NCBI GenBank assembly: GCA_021808425.1
Contig: JAKBBS010000192.1
Location: 1 to 6,408, forward strand
Length of the DNA stretch: 6,408 nucleotides
Direction of reading: 5' to 3'
Source: Actinomycetes bacterium
GTDB lineage: Bacteria > Actinomycetota > Acidimicrobiia > Acidimicrobiales > Palsa-688
The notes below the pieces were generated by a model. It was not told where the DNA came from, did no database searches, and saw only the letters and a list, made by a program, of their open reading frames with translations. This document shows, one piece after another, positions 1 to 6,408 of this stretch. A program made the translations under genes and the position numbers. Within the stretch, counting starts at the first letter, position 1; each line of letters begins with the position of its first letter.

Positions 1-134
1 TGGTGCAAACGCCCGGCCAGGAAGGTACGCTCGGTTTCGTTCTCCGAGAGCATGAGCGCCTCTAGGTAGGCGAGGCGTGCCTCGTCCTAACGCCCGAGGC
101 GGGACGAGAAGTCCGCCCGGGAGGACGCCAAGGT
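1..134 (-). pseudogene. ECF sigma factor C-terminal remnant with in-frame stop
   Basis: Read on the minus strand, this stretch encodes TLASSRADFSSRLGR, then a TAG codon at 89-87, then DEARLAYLEALMLSENETE and RTFLAGRLH up to the window edge, all in one frame. The two pieces on either side of the stop together resemble the C-terminal helical (TPR-like) tail of ECF sigma factors with a DUF6596-type extension, the ECF42 group. That tail usually reads like RADLLRRLGR-x-EA--AY--AL-L--N--ER-FL--RL. The stop falls exactly at the x position. No sigma-2 or sigma-4 region is seen upstream: within about 90 bases the frame runs into the 3' end of the glycosyltransferase gene. It is therefore a 5'-truncated and nonsense-broken copy. 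A degenerate TPR protein or a sequencing error at the stop codon are alternatives. The family assignment comes from remembered motif patterns, not from a search. Confidence 0.5.
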
Positions 135-191
135 ACCCGCAGGCGGATCCGCTTGCGCGACCGAGGTCTCCGTGCGCAACCATCGCCGATA

Positions 192-208
192 CCGCCTCGT
201 CGGGGCGG
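192..208 (-). terminator. GC hairpin just after the glycosyltransferase stop (possible terminator)
   Basis: The arms CCGCC and GGCGG form a perfect 5-bp GC stem with a 7-base loop, starting about 11 bases downstream of the glycosyltransferase stop codon on the minus strand. No T-run follows, so this is at best an I-shaped actinobacterial-type terminator. In DNA this GC-rich it could also be a chance hairpin. Confidence 0.22.
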
Positions 209-219
209 CCCGATCCTCC

Positions 220-1752
220 TTAGTTGTAGTGGCGGACGGCCGGCCACAACACAGGCCACGGCAAACGTTGGGCTCGACATATCCATACCGGCGCGCCTTG
301 CTCCTGAGGGTCGATCGGCACATGATCGGCGCCGAGGGTCGCAACGAGGGCAACGGAAGACCAGTAGCGGTGCACCAACGAAGGAGGCACGCCGACCGCG
401 ATGACCGTTGCACCGGGAGCCGGGTGACCGTAGCCCCACAGCCAGAACGTGTTGTGGCCGCTGATCGCCTGGGGAAGTCCGAGGCCCGGACCGTAGAAGT
501 CGACCGCTCCAGCCTCACTATAATCCGCGGTGAATATGACCGCCGAGCGCTGCTGGTCTGGCGGTATCGAGTGAAACACTTTGGAAATCTCCCCGACAAC
601 GTGCGGCCAGCCGAGCATTCCGCCGAGGTCCTTGTTCAGCGAAGTGAACCCGGCGGAGACTGCGACAGTAGCGGGAAGCACCGGGGTGAAAAGAGGGGCG
701 GTGAGTGCCCCGGTCGCGACGATCGAAGCAAGGAGGATCCGGCGGCGACCAGTAGGCCAGGCGGCTTCGATGCTGGCAGCTCCGAGCGCGACCAGCGGCA
801 AGTACCACGAACCGAGGTAGTAGGCCTTTCCGCCCAAAGCGAACAGCACCACGAAACAGATGGCATAACCGTGCGCCAGCCAACGCTGTTCGAGCCATTC
901 CGGTCGGCGTCGCAGGGCGACGAGAGCCGCCACCCACACGACGGTCCCGGCGACGGTCTCGCTGGCCAGCTGAAGCGGCACGAATTGGGGTAGATCGCTC
1001 GACGCGTTCTCCACCCGCAGGTTGTGCAAGAACTGCAGCGTGGGCCAGTGGTTGGCGACTTGCCAAGCGATGTTCGGAGCAGCGATTACGCCGGCCAGCA
1101 CTGCTCCCACGAGCAGCCAGCGGCTGACCAGCAGACGCCGCTGCGGGGTCGTCAGCAACCCGACACCGGCGGCCAGCACCCAAAACAAGATGGCGTCCTT
1201 GGTCATCAGCCCCGCACCGACAACTGCGCCGACCGCAACCCACAAGCGGGTGTCACCGGAGCGCACCAGACGAATCACCAACCACGAGGCGAGCGCCCAC
1301 CAGAAGACGTCGAGGCTGACGGTGCTCAAGAAGTGGCTGGTGGTCAAATACAGGGGAGCGAGCCACGCGACTGCGACGGCGAGACCCTGAGCATGGCTGC
1401 CGCCTCCGACATCGGCCGTCATCCACGCTGCGATCACCACGTAGAGGCCCCCTAACAGCGCTGGGATCACCGCCAGGGCGAGCACGCTGTGGCCGAACAG
1501 GATCTCTTGGAAGCGGTAGAGCCATGGCACCAGCGGCGGGTTGTCGACGTACCCCCAAGCGAAGTGGCGGCCGCTTGCCAGATAGTAGAACTCATCACGG
1601 TGCGCGCCGTAGAAGTTCGCGGTGCACAGCTGGAACGCCACCTTGGCGACCGCCGCTGCGAACACCGACTGCCACGCCAACTTCCGTCGATGCGGCCTGG
1701 TCTCCGCCTTGGCCGGCCCGGCTGCGCCCTTGACCGCACCCCAGGTGCCCAC
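220..1752 (-). CDS. Family 39 glycosyltransferase, multi-pass membrane protein
   Basis: This is a polytopic GT39 / PMT_2-type glycosyltransferase. The family moves a sugar from a polyprenyl-phosphate-sugar to a protein or lipid on the outer face of the membrane; donor and acceptor cannot be told here. After the first helix (WQSVFAAAVAKVAFQ) comes the first outer loop with the acidic pair in HRDEFYYLASGRHFAWGY (D53, E54), then NPPLVPW, as in actinobacterial GT39 proteins. About ten hydrophobic segments follow. A non-membrane C-terminal part holds ADYSEAGAVDFYGP (residues 409-422) and SGHN (431-434), and the end RHYN is typical of a complete protein. With a GTG start at 1752 it has 510 residues, a normal length. 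The open frame continues upstream to 1962, but that part overlaps the SDR gene and looks non-homologous. No clear Shine-Dalgarno precedes the GTG, so the start is uncertain (TTG at 1758 and GTG at 1665 are alternatives). It is the last gene of the possible minus-strand operon. Confidence 0.88.
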   Translation of the reverse strand: MGTWGAVKGAAGPAKAETRPHRRKLAWQSVFAAAVAKVAFQLCTANFYGAHRDEFYYLASGRHFAWGYVDNPPLVPWLYRFQEILFGHSVLALAVIPALLGGLYVVIAAWMTADVGGGSHAQGLAVAVAWLAPLYLTTSHFLSTVSLDVFWWALASWLVIRLVRSGDTRLWVAVGAVVGAGLMTKDAILFWVLAAGVGLLTTPQRRLLVSRWLLVGAVLAGVIAAPNIAWQVANHWPTLQFLHNLRVENASSDLPQFVPLQLASETVAGTVVWVAALVALRRRPEWLEQRWLAHGYAICFVVLFALGGKAYYLGSWYLPLVALGAASIEAAWPTGRRRILLASIVATGALTAPLFTPVLPATVAVSAGFTSLNKDLGGMLGWPHVVGEISKVFHSIPPDQQRSAVIFTADYSEAGAVDFYGPGLGLPQAISGHNTFWLWGYGHPAPGATVIAVGVPPSLVHRYWSSVALVATLGADHVPIDPQEQGAPVWICRAQRLPWPVLWPAVRHYN

Positions 1753-1813
1753 GTGCAAACTGTAGCGCCAACCGCCTAGCGCTGGTCGCCTGCCCAGGCC
1801 GAGTCGTGCGGTG

Positions 1814-2608
1814 TTATCCCTGTTGCAAGAGGCCGGCCGCCTTGTTAGCACGTGCCATGATCTCGATGGCGACTCTCCTCGACATAGCGCGGGACATGAC
1901 AGCGCTAGCGACAGAATTGAACTTGCCTGGCACCACCACAGGCGTCCGGCCGATAGCAGCAAGCGTCGCTTTTACGACAGCTTCGGGGGCCATTGTGCCC
2001 GGCGCCCGTGAAGAAGTGCTCGTGGCATAGCCGGGGGTCGCAACGGCACCGGCGACGCAGGCGATGACCTCCACGCCGGCGGGACGGACCTCGTGCCAGA
2101 GTCCCTCTGCAAGTACTCGCAGGTACGATTTCGTTGCCGAGTACGCCACGAGGCCCGGGCTTCCTTGCATGCCTGCCAAGGAGCTCATCAGCACCAAGCC
2201 GCCCTTCCCGCGCTCCACCATCCCCGGAAGCAAGGCGCGAGCGACGCGAAGTGCTCCTAAGCAGTTGACGTGCACAGTCTCCTCCAGAGCGTCAAGCGAC
2301 GTGGAGACAAACGGTCCCGCCGGGCTGGATGCCGCGTTTACTACGACGAAGCCGATGTCGCTACGCGACGCCAGCGAGCTCGGAGTATCGTCCTCCAACC
2401 AATCCGGTTCGCGAAGGTCGCCCGCGATTGCGTCGACGCTCACCCCGTGCCGTCTCCTCAGCTGGTCGGCAAAAGCGCCCAGGACGTCCGCCCGGCGAGC
2501 GACGAGCACCAGGTCGAGGCCGCTACTGGCCAGTGACTCCGCCCAAGCTGCGCCCAGGCCTTCTGAGCCGCCGACTACGAGCGCCGTCGGCCCGAATCGG
2601 TCGCGCAT
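1814..2608 (-). CDS. Short-chain dehydrogenase/reductase (SDR), NAD(P)-dependent
   Basis: A classical-type SDR oxidoreductase of 264 residues, the usual length for the family, acting in the cytoplasm on an alcohol/carbonyl pair of unknown substrate. The Rossmann motif is GGSEGLG (residues 13-19), a GGxxGxG variant of TGxxxGxG. ARR at 37-39, after the second strand, suggests NADP(H) preference (inference). NAAS (91-94) replaces the usual NNAG. The catalytic tetrad appears complete: N115 (HVNCLGA), S143 (MSSLAG), Y156 and K160 (YSATKSY). The sequence is closest to the DltE / 17-beta-hydroxysteroid-dehydrogenase-like group, as in the C-terminal MSRAMSRRVAIEIMARANK, but this is recall, not a search. 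ATG 2608 is chosen because the glycine motif follows it at the normal distance. The frame is open up to 2890, but that part lies inside the EXPERA gene and is not SDR-like. No good Shine-Dalgarno is visible. It starts 41 bases after the EXPERA stop, and the glycosyltransferase start lies 61 bases downstream. Confidence 0.92.
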   Translation of the reverse strand: MRDRFGPTALVVGGSEGLGAAWAESLASSGLDLVLVARRADVLGAFADQLRRRHGVSVDAIAGDLREPDWLEDDTPSSLASRSDIGFVVVNAASSPAGPFVSTSLDALEETVHVNCLGALRVARALLPGMVERGKGGLVLMSSLAGMQGSPGLVAYSATKSYLRVLAEGLWHEVRPAGVEVIACVAGAVATPGYATSTSSRAPGTMAPEAVVKATLAAIGRTPVVVPGKFNSVASAVMSRAMSRRVAIEIMARANKAAGLLQQG

Positions 2609-2649
2609 CTCGAGAACCGGCGGTCGATGGAAAGTCGCCCGCCCCCACC

Positions 2650-3225
2650 TCAAGTTCGCTGCCCCACGATGAAATGCTCTCCCGGCGCGGCGACCGTCCG
2701 GGTGAAAGGATGGGCGTGGCGGGTCATGTGGCTTGTGACGACGAGAGGCAGAATCAGCCACGGAAGGTTCAACGCCAGCACCATGGCGAAATGAGGAGTT
2801 CGGTAAATGCCGAACCTCTCCTCGGCGAGAATCACTAGCACGTCGGTGGTCATCATCCCGCCCCAGAACACGGCAGGGACCCTGATCCACTCTCTGCCCC
2901 GCACGAACGCGTAGATCGCGACCGCGTAGAACGGCCCGAATATTACGGCGTCGATCCAGATCAGCATTTTCCAGAACGGCGGCCGGGCCATCAACAGCGG
3001 GTCGTAGTGCTGCCCGTAGGAGTGCACCAGATTGACGAAGAAGCGGGGAGGCCAGATCGGATAACGGAAGTGATACGGGTCAGCGATGGTGAGCTGCTCG
3101 ATGTCGACGAAGTACGTGATGAAGAACAAGTTGACGCAGAAGAACGCGACGATAACGACGTCGAGAGGACGCTCCCGAAGTCGCAGCGTTCGACGGTCTG
3201 CACGAGCGCCTTCCTTGATCGCCAT
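2650..3225 (-). CDS. EXPERA-domain membrane protein (EBP / TMEM97 sigma-2 receptor-like)
   Basis: A 191-residue protein with four predicted membrane helices (about residues 22-41, 86-108, 116-136 and 145-167), the EXPERA architecture shared by EBP sterol isomerase, TM6SF2 and TMEM97. From DPLL (residue 75) to the G of YAFVRG it aligns without gaps to human TMEM97 as I recall it: DPLL, PP, K, an acidic residue, PF, YAF and G all match. WIRVPA then corresponds to WIRTPA with a one-residue gap, and TT and IL follow in register. The acidic pocket residues of TMEM97 (D29, D56, E73) correspond to D41 (TYFVDIEQ), D75 (YDPLL) and D92 (IWIDAV). The family handles sterols and related lipids; EBP is a delta8-delta7 sterol isomerase and TMEM97 binds an oxysterol. 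The function of this bacterial copy is unknown. ATG 3225 is chosen because GGAGG sits 5 bases upstream. The longer open frame to 3372 would overlap the divergent gene. It is the first gene of the minus-strand cluster. Confidence 0.85.
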   Translation of the reverse strand: MAIKEGARADRRTLRLRERPLDVVIVAFFCVNLFFITYFVDIEQLTIADPYHFRYPIWPPRFFVNLVHSYGQHYDPLLMARPPFWKMLIWIDAVIFGPFYAVAIYAFVRGREWIRVPAVFWGGMMTTDVLVILAEERFGIYRTPHFAMVLALNLPWLILPLVVTSHMTRHAHPFTRTVAAPGEHFIVGQRT

Positions 3226-3230
3226 CACAT

Positions 3231-3235
3231 CCTCC
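3231..3235 (-). promoter_or_regulatory. Shine-Dalgarno of the EXPERA gene
   Basis: On the minus strand GGAGG is followed by ATGTG and then the ATG at 3225, a 5-base spacing. It decides this start over GTG 3228 (only 2 bases away) and over the ATG at 3243, which lies upstream of it. It is the clearest ribosome binding site in the window. Confidence 0.75.
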
Positions 3236-3271
3236 ACGAACATCTGGTCGTCGGCCGAAGTTTGCGCCTGA

Positions 3272-3299
3272 ATTGAAGCGCGTTTTAGTAACGTAGCAA
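3272..3299 (-). promoter_or_regulatory. Possible promoter for the minus-strand cluster
   Basis: On the minus strand TTGCTA (3299-3294, 4 of 6 to TTGACA) and TTCAAT (3277-3272, 4 of 6 to TATAAT) are 16 bases apart. They would start transcription about 40 bases before the EXPERA ATG. The surrounding stretch, about 3270-3300, is the most AT-rich part of the divergent gap. No convincing plus-strand promoter or clear operator palindrome was found in 3226-3306, although the CoA-transferase family gene must be read from this gap or from within the flanking genes. Confidence 0.25.
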
Positions 3300-3306
3300 C
3301 TCGGAC

Positions 3307-4887
3307 GTGAACCTGGAACCAGCCGTCGCTCCCCTCGAGGGATGGAGTGTCGAGGTGGCGGACCAGGGTCAACCCTTCGACATCGCCGCCTGGCTGCTCG
3401 CCTCGATGGGTGCGTCTGTATCTGCCGCCTCAGACCCCGGTCACTCCCCTCGCGGCGTGATCGTGGCGCGAATCGCGCTCGCAGCCGACTCGAAACGAGA
3501 CGGCTGCGTGGCGCTCCTGACGCCGTCTCCTGTCCGTCTCAGCGACGCCGGCCTTCCCGAGGGCTGCCTTGCCTACGCAACCGGCGTAACCCTCGCTGCC
3601 GGAGCGATCGCCGGCTGGCTGACCGGAACCACAGTACCTGTGAGCGAGTTGGCGGTGGCTGTCGAGGTTCGCCTGCCGGACGTGATCGCCGCCTCTTACA
3701 GCGCACCCAACCCGTTGCGCCCGCGCCCGCCGCGTCGGGCCCCGGGGGGAGGCTTCTACCATGCCGACCTCGGCGCTAGGGGTGCATCCGACGACTTCGA
3801 TCGACTTCTCGCTACGTTGGGACCCGATGCGCAGGCGGCTGATATTGCAGCGGCCGCGCAGGAATGGCGTCTGGCGGTGTGCGATTACCGCCGAGCGAGC
3901 CACCGATCGGGGCAGGGTCCGCTCACCCCGGGATCGCCGGGCTGGTGCCCGATCCGATTCGAGATGGTTGCGTCGCAAGATCCGCGAGGCGCCGGCGATC
4001 GGGTCGAGGGCCGCCGCTGGAAAGGTCGAGGCGGAGAACTGGACATAGCCGTGCTGGACATGGCGAACATGTGGGCGGGACCTCTTGCCACCCGGGTCTT
4101 GCAGCAACTCGGGAGCCGAGTAACGAAAGTCGAGCCCTCGTTTCGCCCTGACGGGACCCGCGCGATGCACGGAGGCGGCATCTACCCCGGCGGCGAGCAG
4201 GTGGACCCTGGACACGACTCGGGCATGTGGAACGCGCTCAACTGGACCAAACGCCACGTCGACATCGACCTTCGGATACCGTCGCAGAGGCATCGCTTCG
4301 CCGACCTGGCCGGCACTTGCGATGTCGTCGTGGAATCCTTCTCGCCCCGCGCGTCCGCCAACCTGGGTATCCCCGAGATGGTTGGGGACGAGGCGATCCT
4401 TGTGTCAATTCCAGCGTTCGGGCCCGGGCCTCAGCGCGATTGGGTCGCCTACGGCACCGCAGTTCACGCCCAGTCCGGGCTCGGCGACGTCACCACCTCC
4501 TCCGCCGCCCACGCTCCCCCAGTTGCGACCGACGGCTACTTCTCCGAGCCGGCTGTCTCCTACCCGGACCCGGTCGCAGGGTTGACTGCGTCGCTCGGAA
4601 TCCTGGCGGCGCTCGCCGGTCGCGCCCTCGGAACGCCGGTACGCCGAGTGGAAGTATCCCTGGACGCTGCGATACAGCCGCTGGTCGACAGAACAGAATC
4701 CAGGCGCTGCGCCATGACCGGATCCTCATCAGCCGGTCCGCCGTCCTCGTACAGTTTGATCGGTAACGCAGACGACCAGGGAAGGCTGCTATTGGAGTTG
4801 GACCGCCAGCTCGGATTGGTGGTACGGCGACCGGTCGGAGGTAAGTTCCTCGACCACCCAGTCGGTCTGTTCGGCGCCCGCCGCTAA
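3307..4887 (+). CDS. CaiB/BaiF (family III) CoA-transferase-like protein with a degenerate N-terminal half
   Basis: A 526-residue protein related to class III CoA-transferases, which move CoA between organic acids through an aspartyl-CoA intermediate. The second part (about 245-460) is the recognisable domain: LDIAVLDMANMWAGPLATRV, LGSRVTKVEP, RPDGTR, NWTKRHVDIDL, CDVVVESFSPRASANLGI, YPDPVAGLTASLGILAAL and VRRVEVSLDAA. The first part (1-240) looks like a shrunken CaiB-like half: LEGWSVEVAD, LLASMGASV, YATGVTLAAGAIAGW and AQEWRLAVCDYR are family-like, but the usual central segment is missing. Where active members have Y-D before xxxQAxSGL, this one reads YGTAVHAQSGL (Y382, G383), so the catalytic aspartate appears absent. 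The last 65 residues resemble nothing I know. GTG 3307 is the first possible start, as an in-frame TAA lies at 3289; no clear Shine-Dalgarno is seen. The MFS gene follows after 22 bases, suggesting cotranscription. It may be a non-catalytic or divergent family member. Confidence 0.82.
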   Translation: MNLEPAVAPLEGWSVEVADQGQPFDIAAWLLASMGASVSAASDPGHSPRGVIVARIALAADSKRDGCVALLTPSPVRLSDAGLPEGCLAYATGVTLAAGAIAGWLTGTTVPVSELAVAVEVRLPDVIAASYSAPNPLRPRPPRRAPGGGFYHADLGARGASDDFDRLLATLGPDAQAADIAAAAQEWRLAVCDYRRASHRSGQGPLTPGSPGWCPIRFEMVASQDPRGAGDRVEGRRWKGRGGELDIAVLDMANMWAGPLATRVLQQLGSRVTKVEPSFRPDGTRAMHGGGIYPGGEQVDPGHDSGMWNALNWTKRHVDIDLRIPSQRHRFADLAGTCDVVVESFSPRASANLGIPEMVGDEAILVSIPAFGPGPQRDWVAYGTAVHAQSGLGDVTTSSAAHAPPVATDGYFSEPAVSYPDPVAGLTASLGILAALAGRALGTPVRRVEVSLDAAIQPLVDRTESRRCAMTGSSSAGPPSSYSLIGNADDQGRLLLELDRQLGLVVRRPVGGKFLDHPVGLFGARR

Positions 4888-4909
4888 AGGCAACGAGACC
4901 TCACCGCCC

Positions 4910-6166
4910 ATGCTCAGCTCAATTCGCCCGCTACGTCACCGCAACTTCGCGCTCTTGTGGTCGGCGGCCCTCGTGTCCAACGTCGGGTCGTGGATGCAAA
5001 CCGTGGCGGTCGGAGTCCTAGTCACCGCCCGGACAGGCCAGGCGGGCTGGACCGGGCTTGTCGCCGCCGCCGGTTTCCTGCCGATCGGGCTTCTATCGCC
5101 GCTCGGCGGCGTGATGGCGGACAGGGTCAACCGGCGCCGATGGCTGTTCGCTACCACGATCGGCGAGACCTTGTTCGCCTGCTGTCTCGCCCTTCTCGCC
5201 GCCTTGGGCCGGCCGTCACCCGGCGTCGTGACGCTGCTTGTCCTCGGTGGTGGCGCCATGGGTGCGATCGGCTTTCCCGCCTACCAGGCGATGATGCCCG
5301 ACCTCGTTCCCGCCGGTGAGCTCGGGGCCGCCATCTCTTTGTCGTCGGCGCAGTTCAACCTCGGCCGCGTGGTCGGCCCCGCGCTGGCCGGCCTCGCCAT
5401 CGTGGCGGGCGGCTACACGTGGGCGTTCGCTATCAACGCCGCCTCCTTCACCGCTGTACTCTTGGCGCTCGTCGCTCTCCGACTACCGGCGACGTCGCCT
5501 ACGCCAGGGTCCCAGACGCTGCGCCGGCGACTCGCCGACGGTGCTGCCGCCACGCTTCGCAACCCCGGTGCGCGATTCGCTGTCGCGTTGATCTCCGTCG
5601 TGGCCGTGACCGCCTCGCCTTTCATCGCCCTGGTTCCGGCCATGGCGATAGACGTATTCCACGCCGGCGCGGGCGGGACCTCCGTGCTCGTCAGTGCTCA
5701 AGGTGTCGGAGCAGTGTCAGGCGCGCTCTCGATCACCCCACTCGTCGCCCGGTTCGGCCGTCGGAAGGTTCTGATCGGCGACCTTGTCGTGGTCGTCGCA
5801 GGACTGGTCGCGTATGCGGAGGCTCCGTCACTTTGGGCCGGCGCTGCAGCCTTGGTGGTAGTTGGGGCGGGCTACATCGGTGTGCTCGCCGGAGCGAACA
5901 CCGTCGTCCAGTTACACGCGCCTACAGCAATGCGCGGTCGCATGCTCGGCATTTACATGATGGCACTCGGAATCCTCTATCCGCTCGGCGCCATCGCCCA
6001 AGGAACCCTTGCAGGCTCGGGTTCAGGCGGCCTCAGGCTTGTCAGCGCATCCGGGGCGGTGCTCCTCGGGCTGGCATTGCTCGTAGCTCTGCTCTGCGGT
6101 TGGTTCCCGGCTGTTCTCGATCCGCCGAGATCCGCCACCGACACCGCTGCCGTCAGCCGAGAATGA
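4910..6166 (+). CDS. MFS transporter, MFS_3 / EntS-like exporter
   Basis: A complete 418-residue major facilitator with about 12 hydrophobic segments and a short polar C-terminal tail. The N-terminus (LRHRNFALLWSAALVSNVGS followed by WMQTVAVGVLV) and the motif-A loop GGVMADRVNRRRW (residues 66-78, with D71 and R72) between helices 2 and 3 are typical of the MFS_3 group. That group includes the enterobactin exporter EntS and many actinobacterial efflux proteins. PAYQAMMPDLVPAGELGAA and LGRVVGPALAGL, after helix 4, are also family-typical. Proton-driven export of a small molecule is likely; the substrate is unknown. ATG 4910 directly precedes the conserved N-terminus, but the Shine-Dalgarno is poor, so translational coupling to the upstream gene (22-base gap) is plausible. 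The 3' end overlaps the convergent oxidoreductase gene by 14 bases. Confidence 0.93.
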   Translation: MLSSIRPLRHRNFALLWSAALVSNVGSWMQTVAVGVLVTARTGQAGWTGLVAAAGFLPIGLLSPLGGVMADRVNRRRWLFATTIGETLFACCLALLAALGRPSPGVVTLLVLGGGAMGAIGFPAYQAMMPDLVPAGELGAAISLSSAQFNLGRVVGPALAGLAIVAGGYTWAFAINAASFTAVLLALVALRLPATSPTPGSQTLRRRLADGAAATLRNPGARFAVALISVVAVTASPFIALVPAMAIDVFHAGAGGTSVLVSAQGVGAVSGALSITPLVARFGRRKVLIGDLVVVVAGLVAYAEAPSLWAGAAALVVVGAGYIGVLAGANTVVQLHAPTAMRGRMLGIYMMALGILYPLGAIAQGTLAGSGSGGLRLVSASGAVLLGLALLVALLCGWFPAVLDPPRSATDTAAVSRE

Positions 6167-6408
6167 CCTCGGCGACCTTGCGCATCTCGTCGACGTCACG
6201 AGCACCTACCACGATCATGGTCACACCGGCCTCCTCCCACAACGCGAGCTCGTCGCGGATCTGATCCGCAGTGCCTACCAGACTGATGTCTGCGACCATC
6301 TGGGTCGGTATCGCTGCGAGCGCCTCGCCCTTCTTGCCGGCGAGGTAGAGGTCCTGGATCGTTTCGGCCTGCTTCTCGTATCCCATCCGGGCGAACACGT
6401 TCTTGTGG
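6153..6408 (-). CDS. Luciferase-like (LLM) F420-dependent oxidoreductase, C-terminal part
   Basis: Only the last 85 or so residues are inside the window; the gene enters from the right edge. The frame begins HKNVFARMGYE and continues with IQDLYLAGKKGEALAAIP, ISLVGTADQIRDELALWEEA and GVTMIVVGARD. This is the usual C-terminal end of actinobacterial LLM-class, F420-dependent oxidoreductases: a helix with YLAGRK-like residues, then LVG-x-x-x-x-IRD-L and a final beta strand GVT-IVV. These are flavin- or F420-linked TIM-barrel enzymes; the substrate is not readable. The in-frame GTG at 6398 is not the start, because the homology continues upstream to the edge. It converges on the MFS gene with a 14-base overlap of coding ends, so neither gene has an intergenic terminator there. 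Confidence 0.88.
   Translation of the reverse strand, partial: HKNVFARMGYEKQAETIQDLYLAGKKGEALAAIPTQMVADISLVGTADQIRDELALWEEAGVTMIVVGARDVDEMRKVAEVILG

Noticed and set aside
172..993. Plus-strand open frame of 273 codons opposite the glycosyltransferase gene
   Set aside because: It is rich in Arg, Asp and Gly with no family-like motif, and it lies antisense to a clearly conserved membrane protein. High GC content explains the open frame.
1753..1962. 70-residue N-terminal extension of the glycosyltransferase frame
   Set aside because: Most of it overlaps the conserved C-terminus of the SDR gene, and its composition does not resemble family 39 N-termini.
2609..2890. 94-residue N-terminal extension of the SDR frame
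   Set aside because: It lies within the EXPERA coding region on the same strand in another frame, has no SDR similarity, and would push the glycine motif far from the N-terminus.
3226..3372. 49-residue N-terminal extension of the EXPERA frame
   Set aside because: It would overlap the divergent CoA-transferase family gene, while ATG 3225 has a good GGAGG at the right spacing.
3430..4293. Minus-strand open frame of 287 codons opposite the CoA-transferase family gene
   Set aside because: It is an Arg/Ala/Gly-rich shadow without recognisable domains; the plus strand carries the conserved CaiB motifs.
4690..4887. Possible frameshift at the 3' end of the CoA-transferase family gene
   Set aside because: The tail is unfamiliar, but neither other forward frame continues the family sequence, so there is no positive evidence for a frameshift.
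5419..6264. Plus-strand open frame of 281 codons overlapping the MFS gene
   Set aside because: It is very Arg-rich, in a different frame of a clear MFS gene, and crosses into the convergent oxidoreductase; a shadow frame.

Overview
This is a GC-rich window with strong coding bias on both strands. The gene set (a CaiB/BaiF CoA-transferase, a luciferase-like F420-type oxidoreductase, a family 39 glycosyltransferase and an ECF-sigma remnant) looks like an actinobacterial chromosome, probably a soil or aquatic Actinomycetota such as an acidimicrobial or mycobacterial relative. That assignment is inferred from gene content and base composition only. I see no mobile element, CRISPR array, tRNA or rRNA.

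Layout. At the left edge (about 1-134, minus) lies what looks like the C-terminal tail of an ECF sigma factor broken by an in-frame TAG. Three minus-strand genes follow, given here in transcription order from the centre leftwards: a small four-helix membrane protein of the EXPERA (EBP / TMEM97 sigma-2 receptor) type (2650-3225), a short-chain dehydrogenase/reductase (1814-2608) and a multi-pass family 39 glycosyltransferase (220-1752). The gaps are 41 and 61 bases, so they could be one operon. An 81-base divergent gap (3226-3306) separates them from two plus-strand genes 22 bases apart: an unusual CaiB/BaiF family protein (3307-4887) and a 12-helix MFS exporter (4910-6166). The MFS gene ends tail-to-tail, with a 14-base overlap, against the 3' end of a luciferase-like oxidoreductase that runs off the right edge.

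How the genes may work together. The EXPERA protein, the SDR and the CoA-transferase family protein are all of kinds that act on lipids, sterols or acyl-CoA, and they sit around one shared divergent promoter region. A lipid or isoprenoid-related function is possible, but no substrate can be read from the sequence. The most notable item is the EXPERA protein. Over about 36 residues it aligns without gaps to eukaryotic TMEM97 as I recall that sequence, and it keeps the acidic positions of the ligand pocket.
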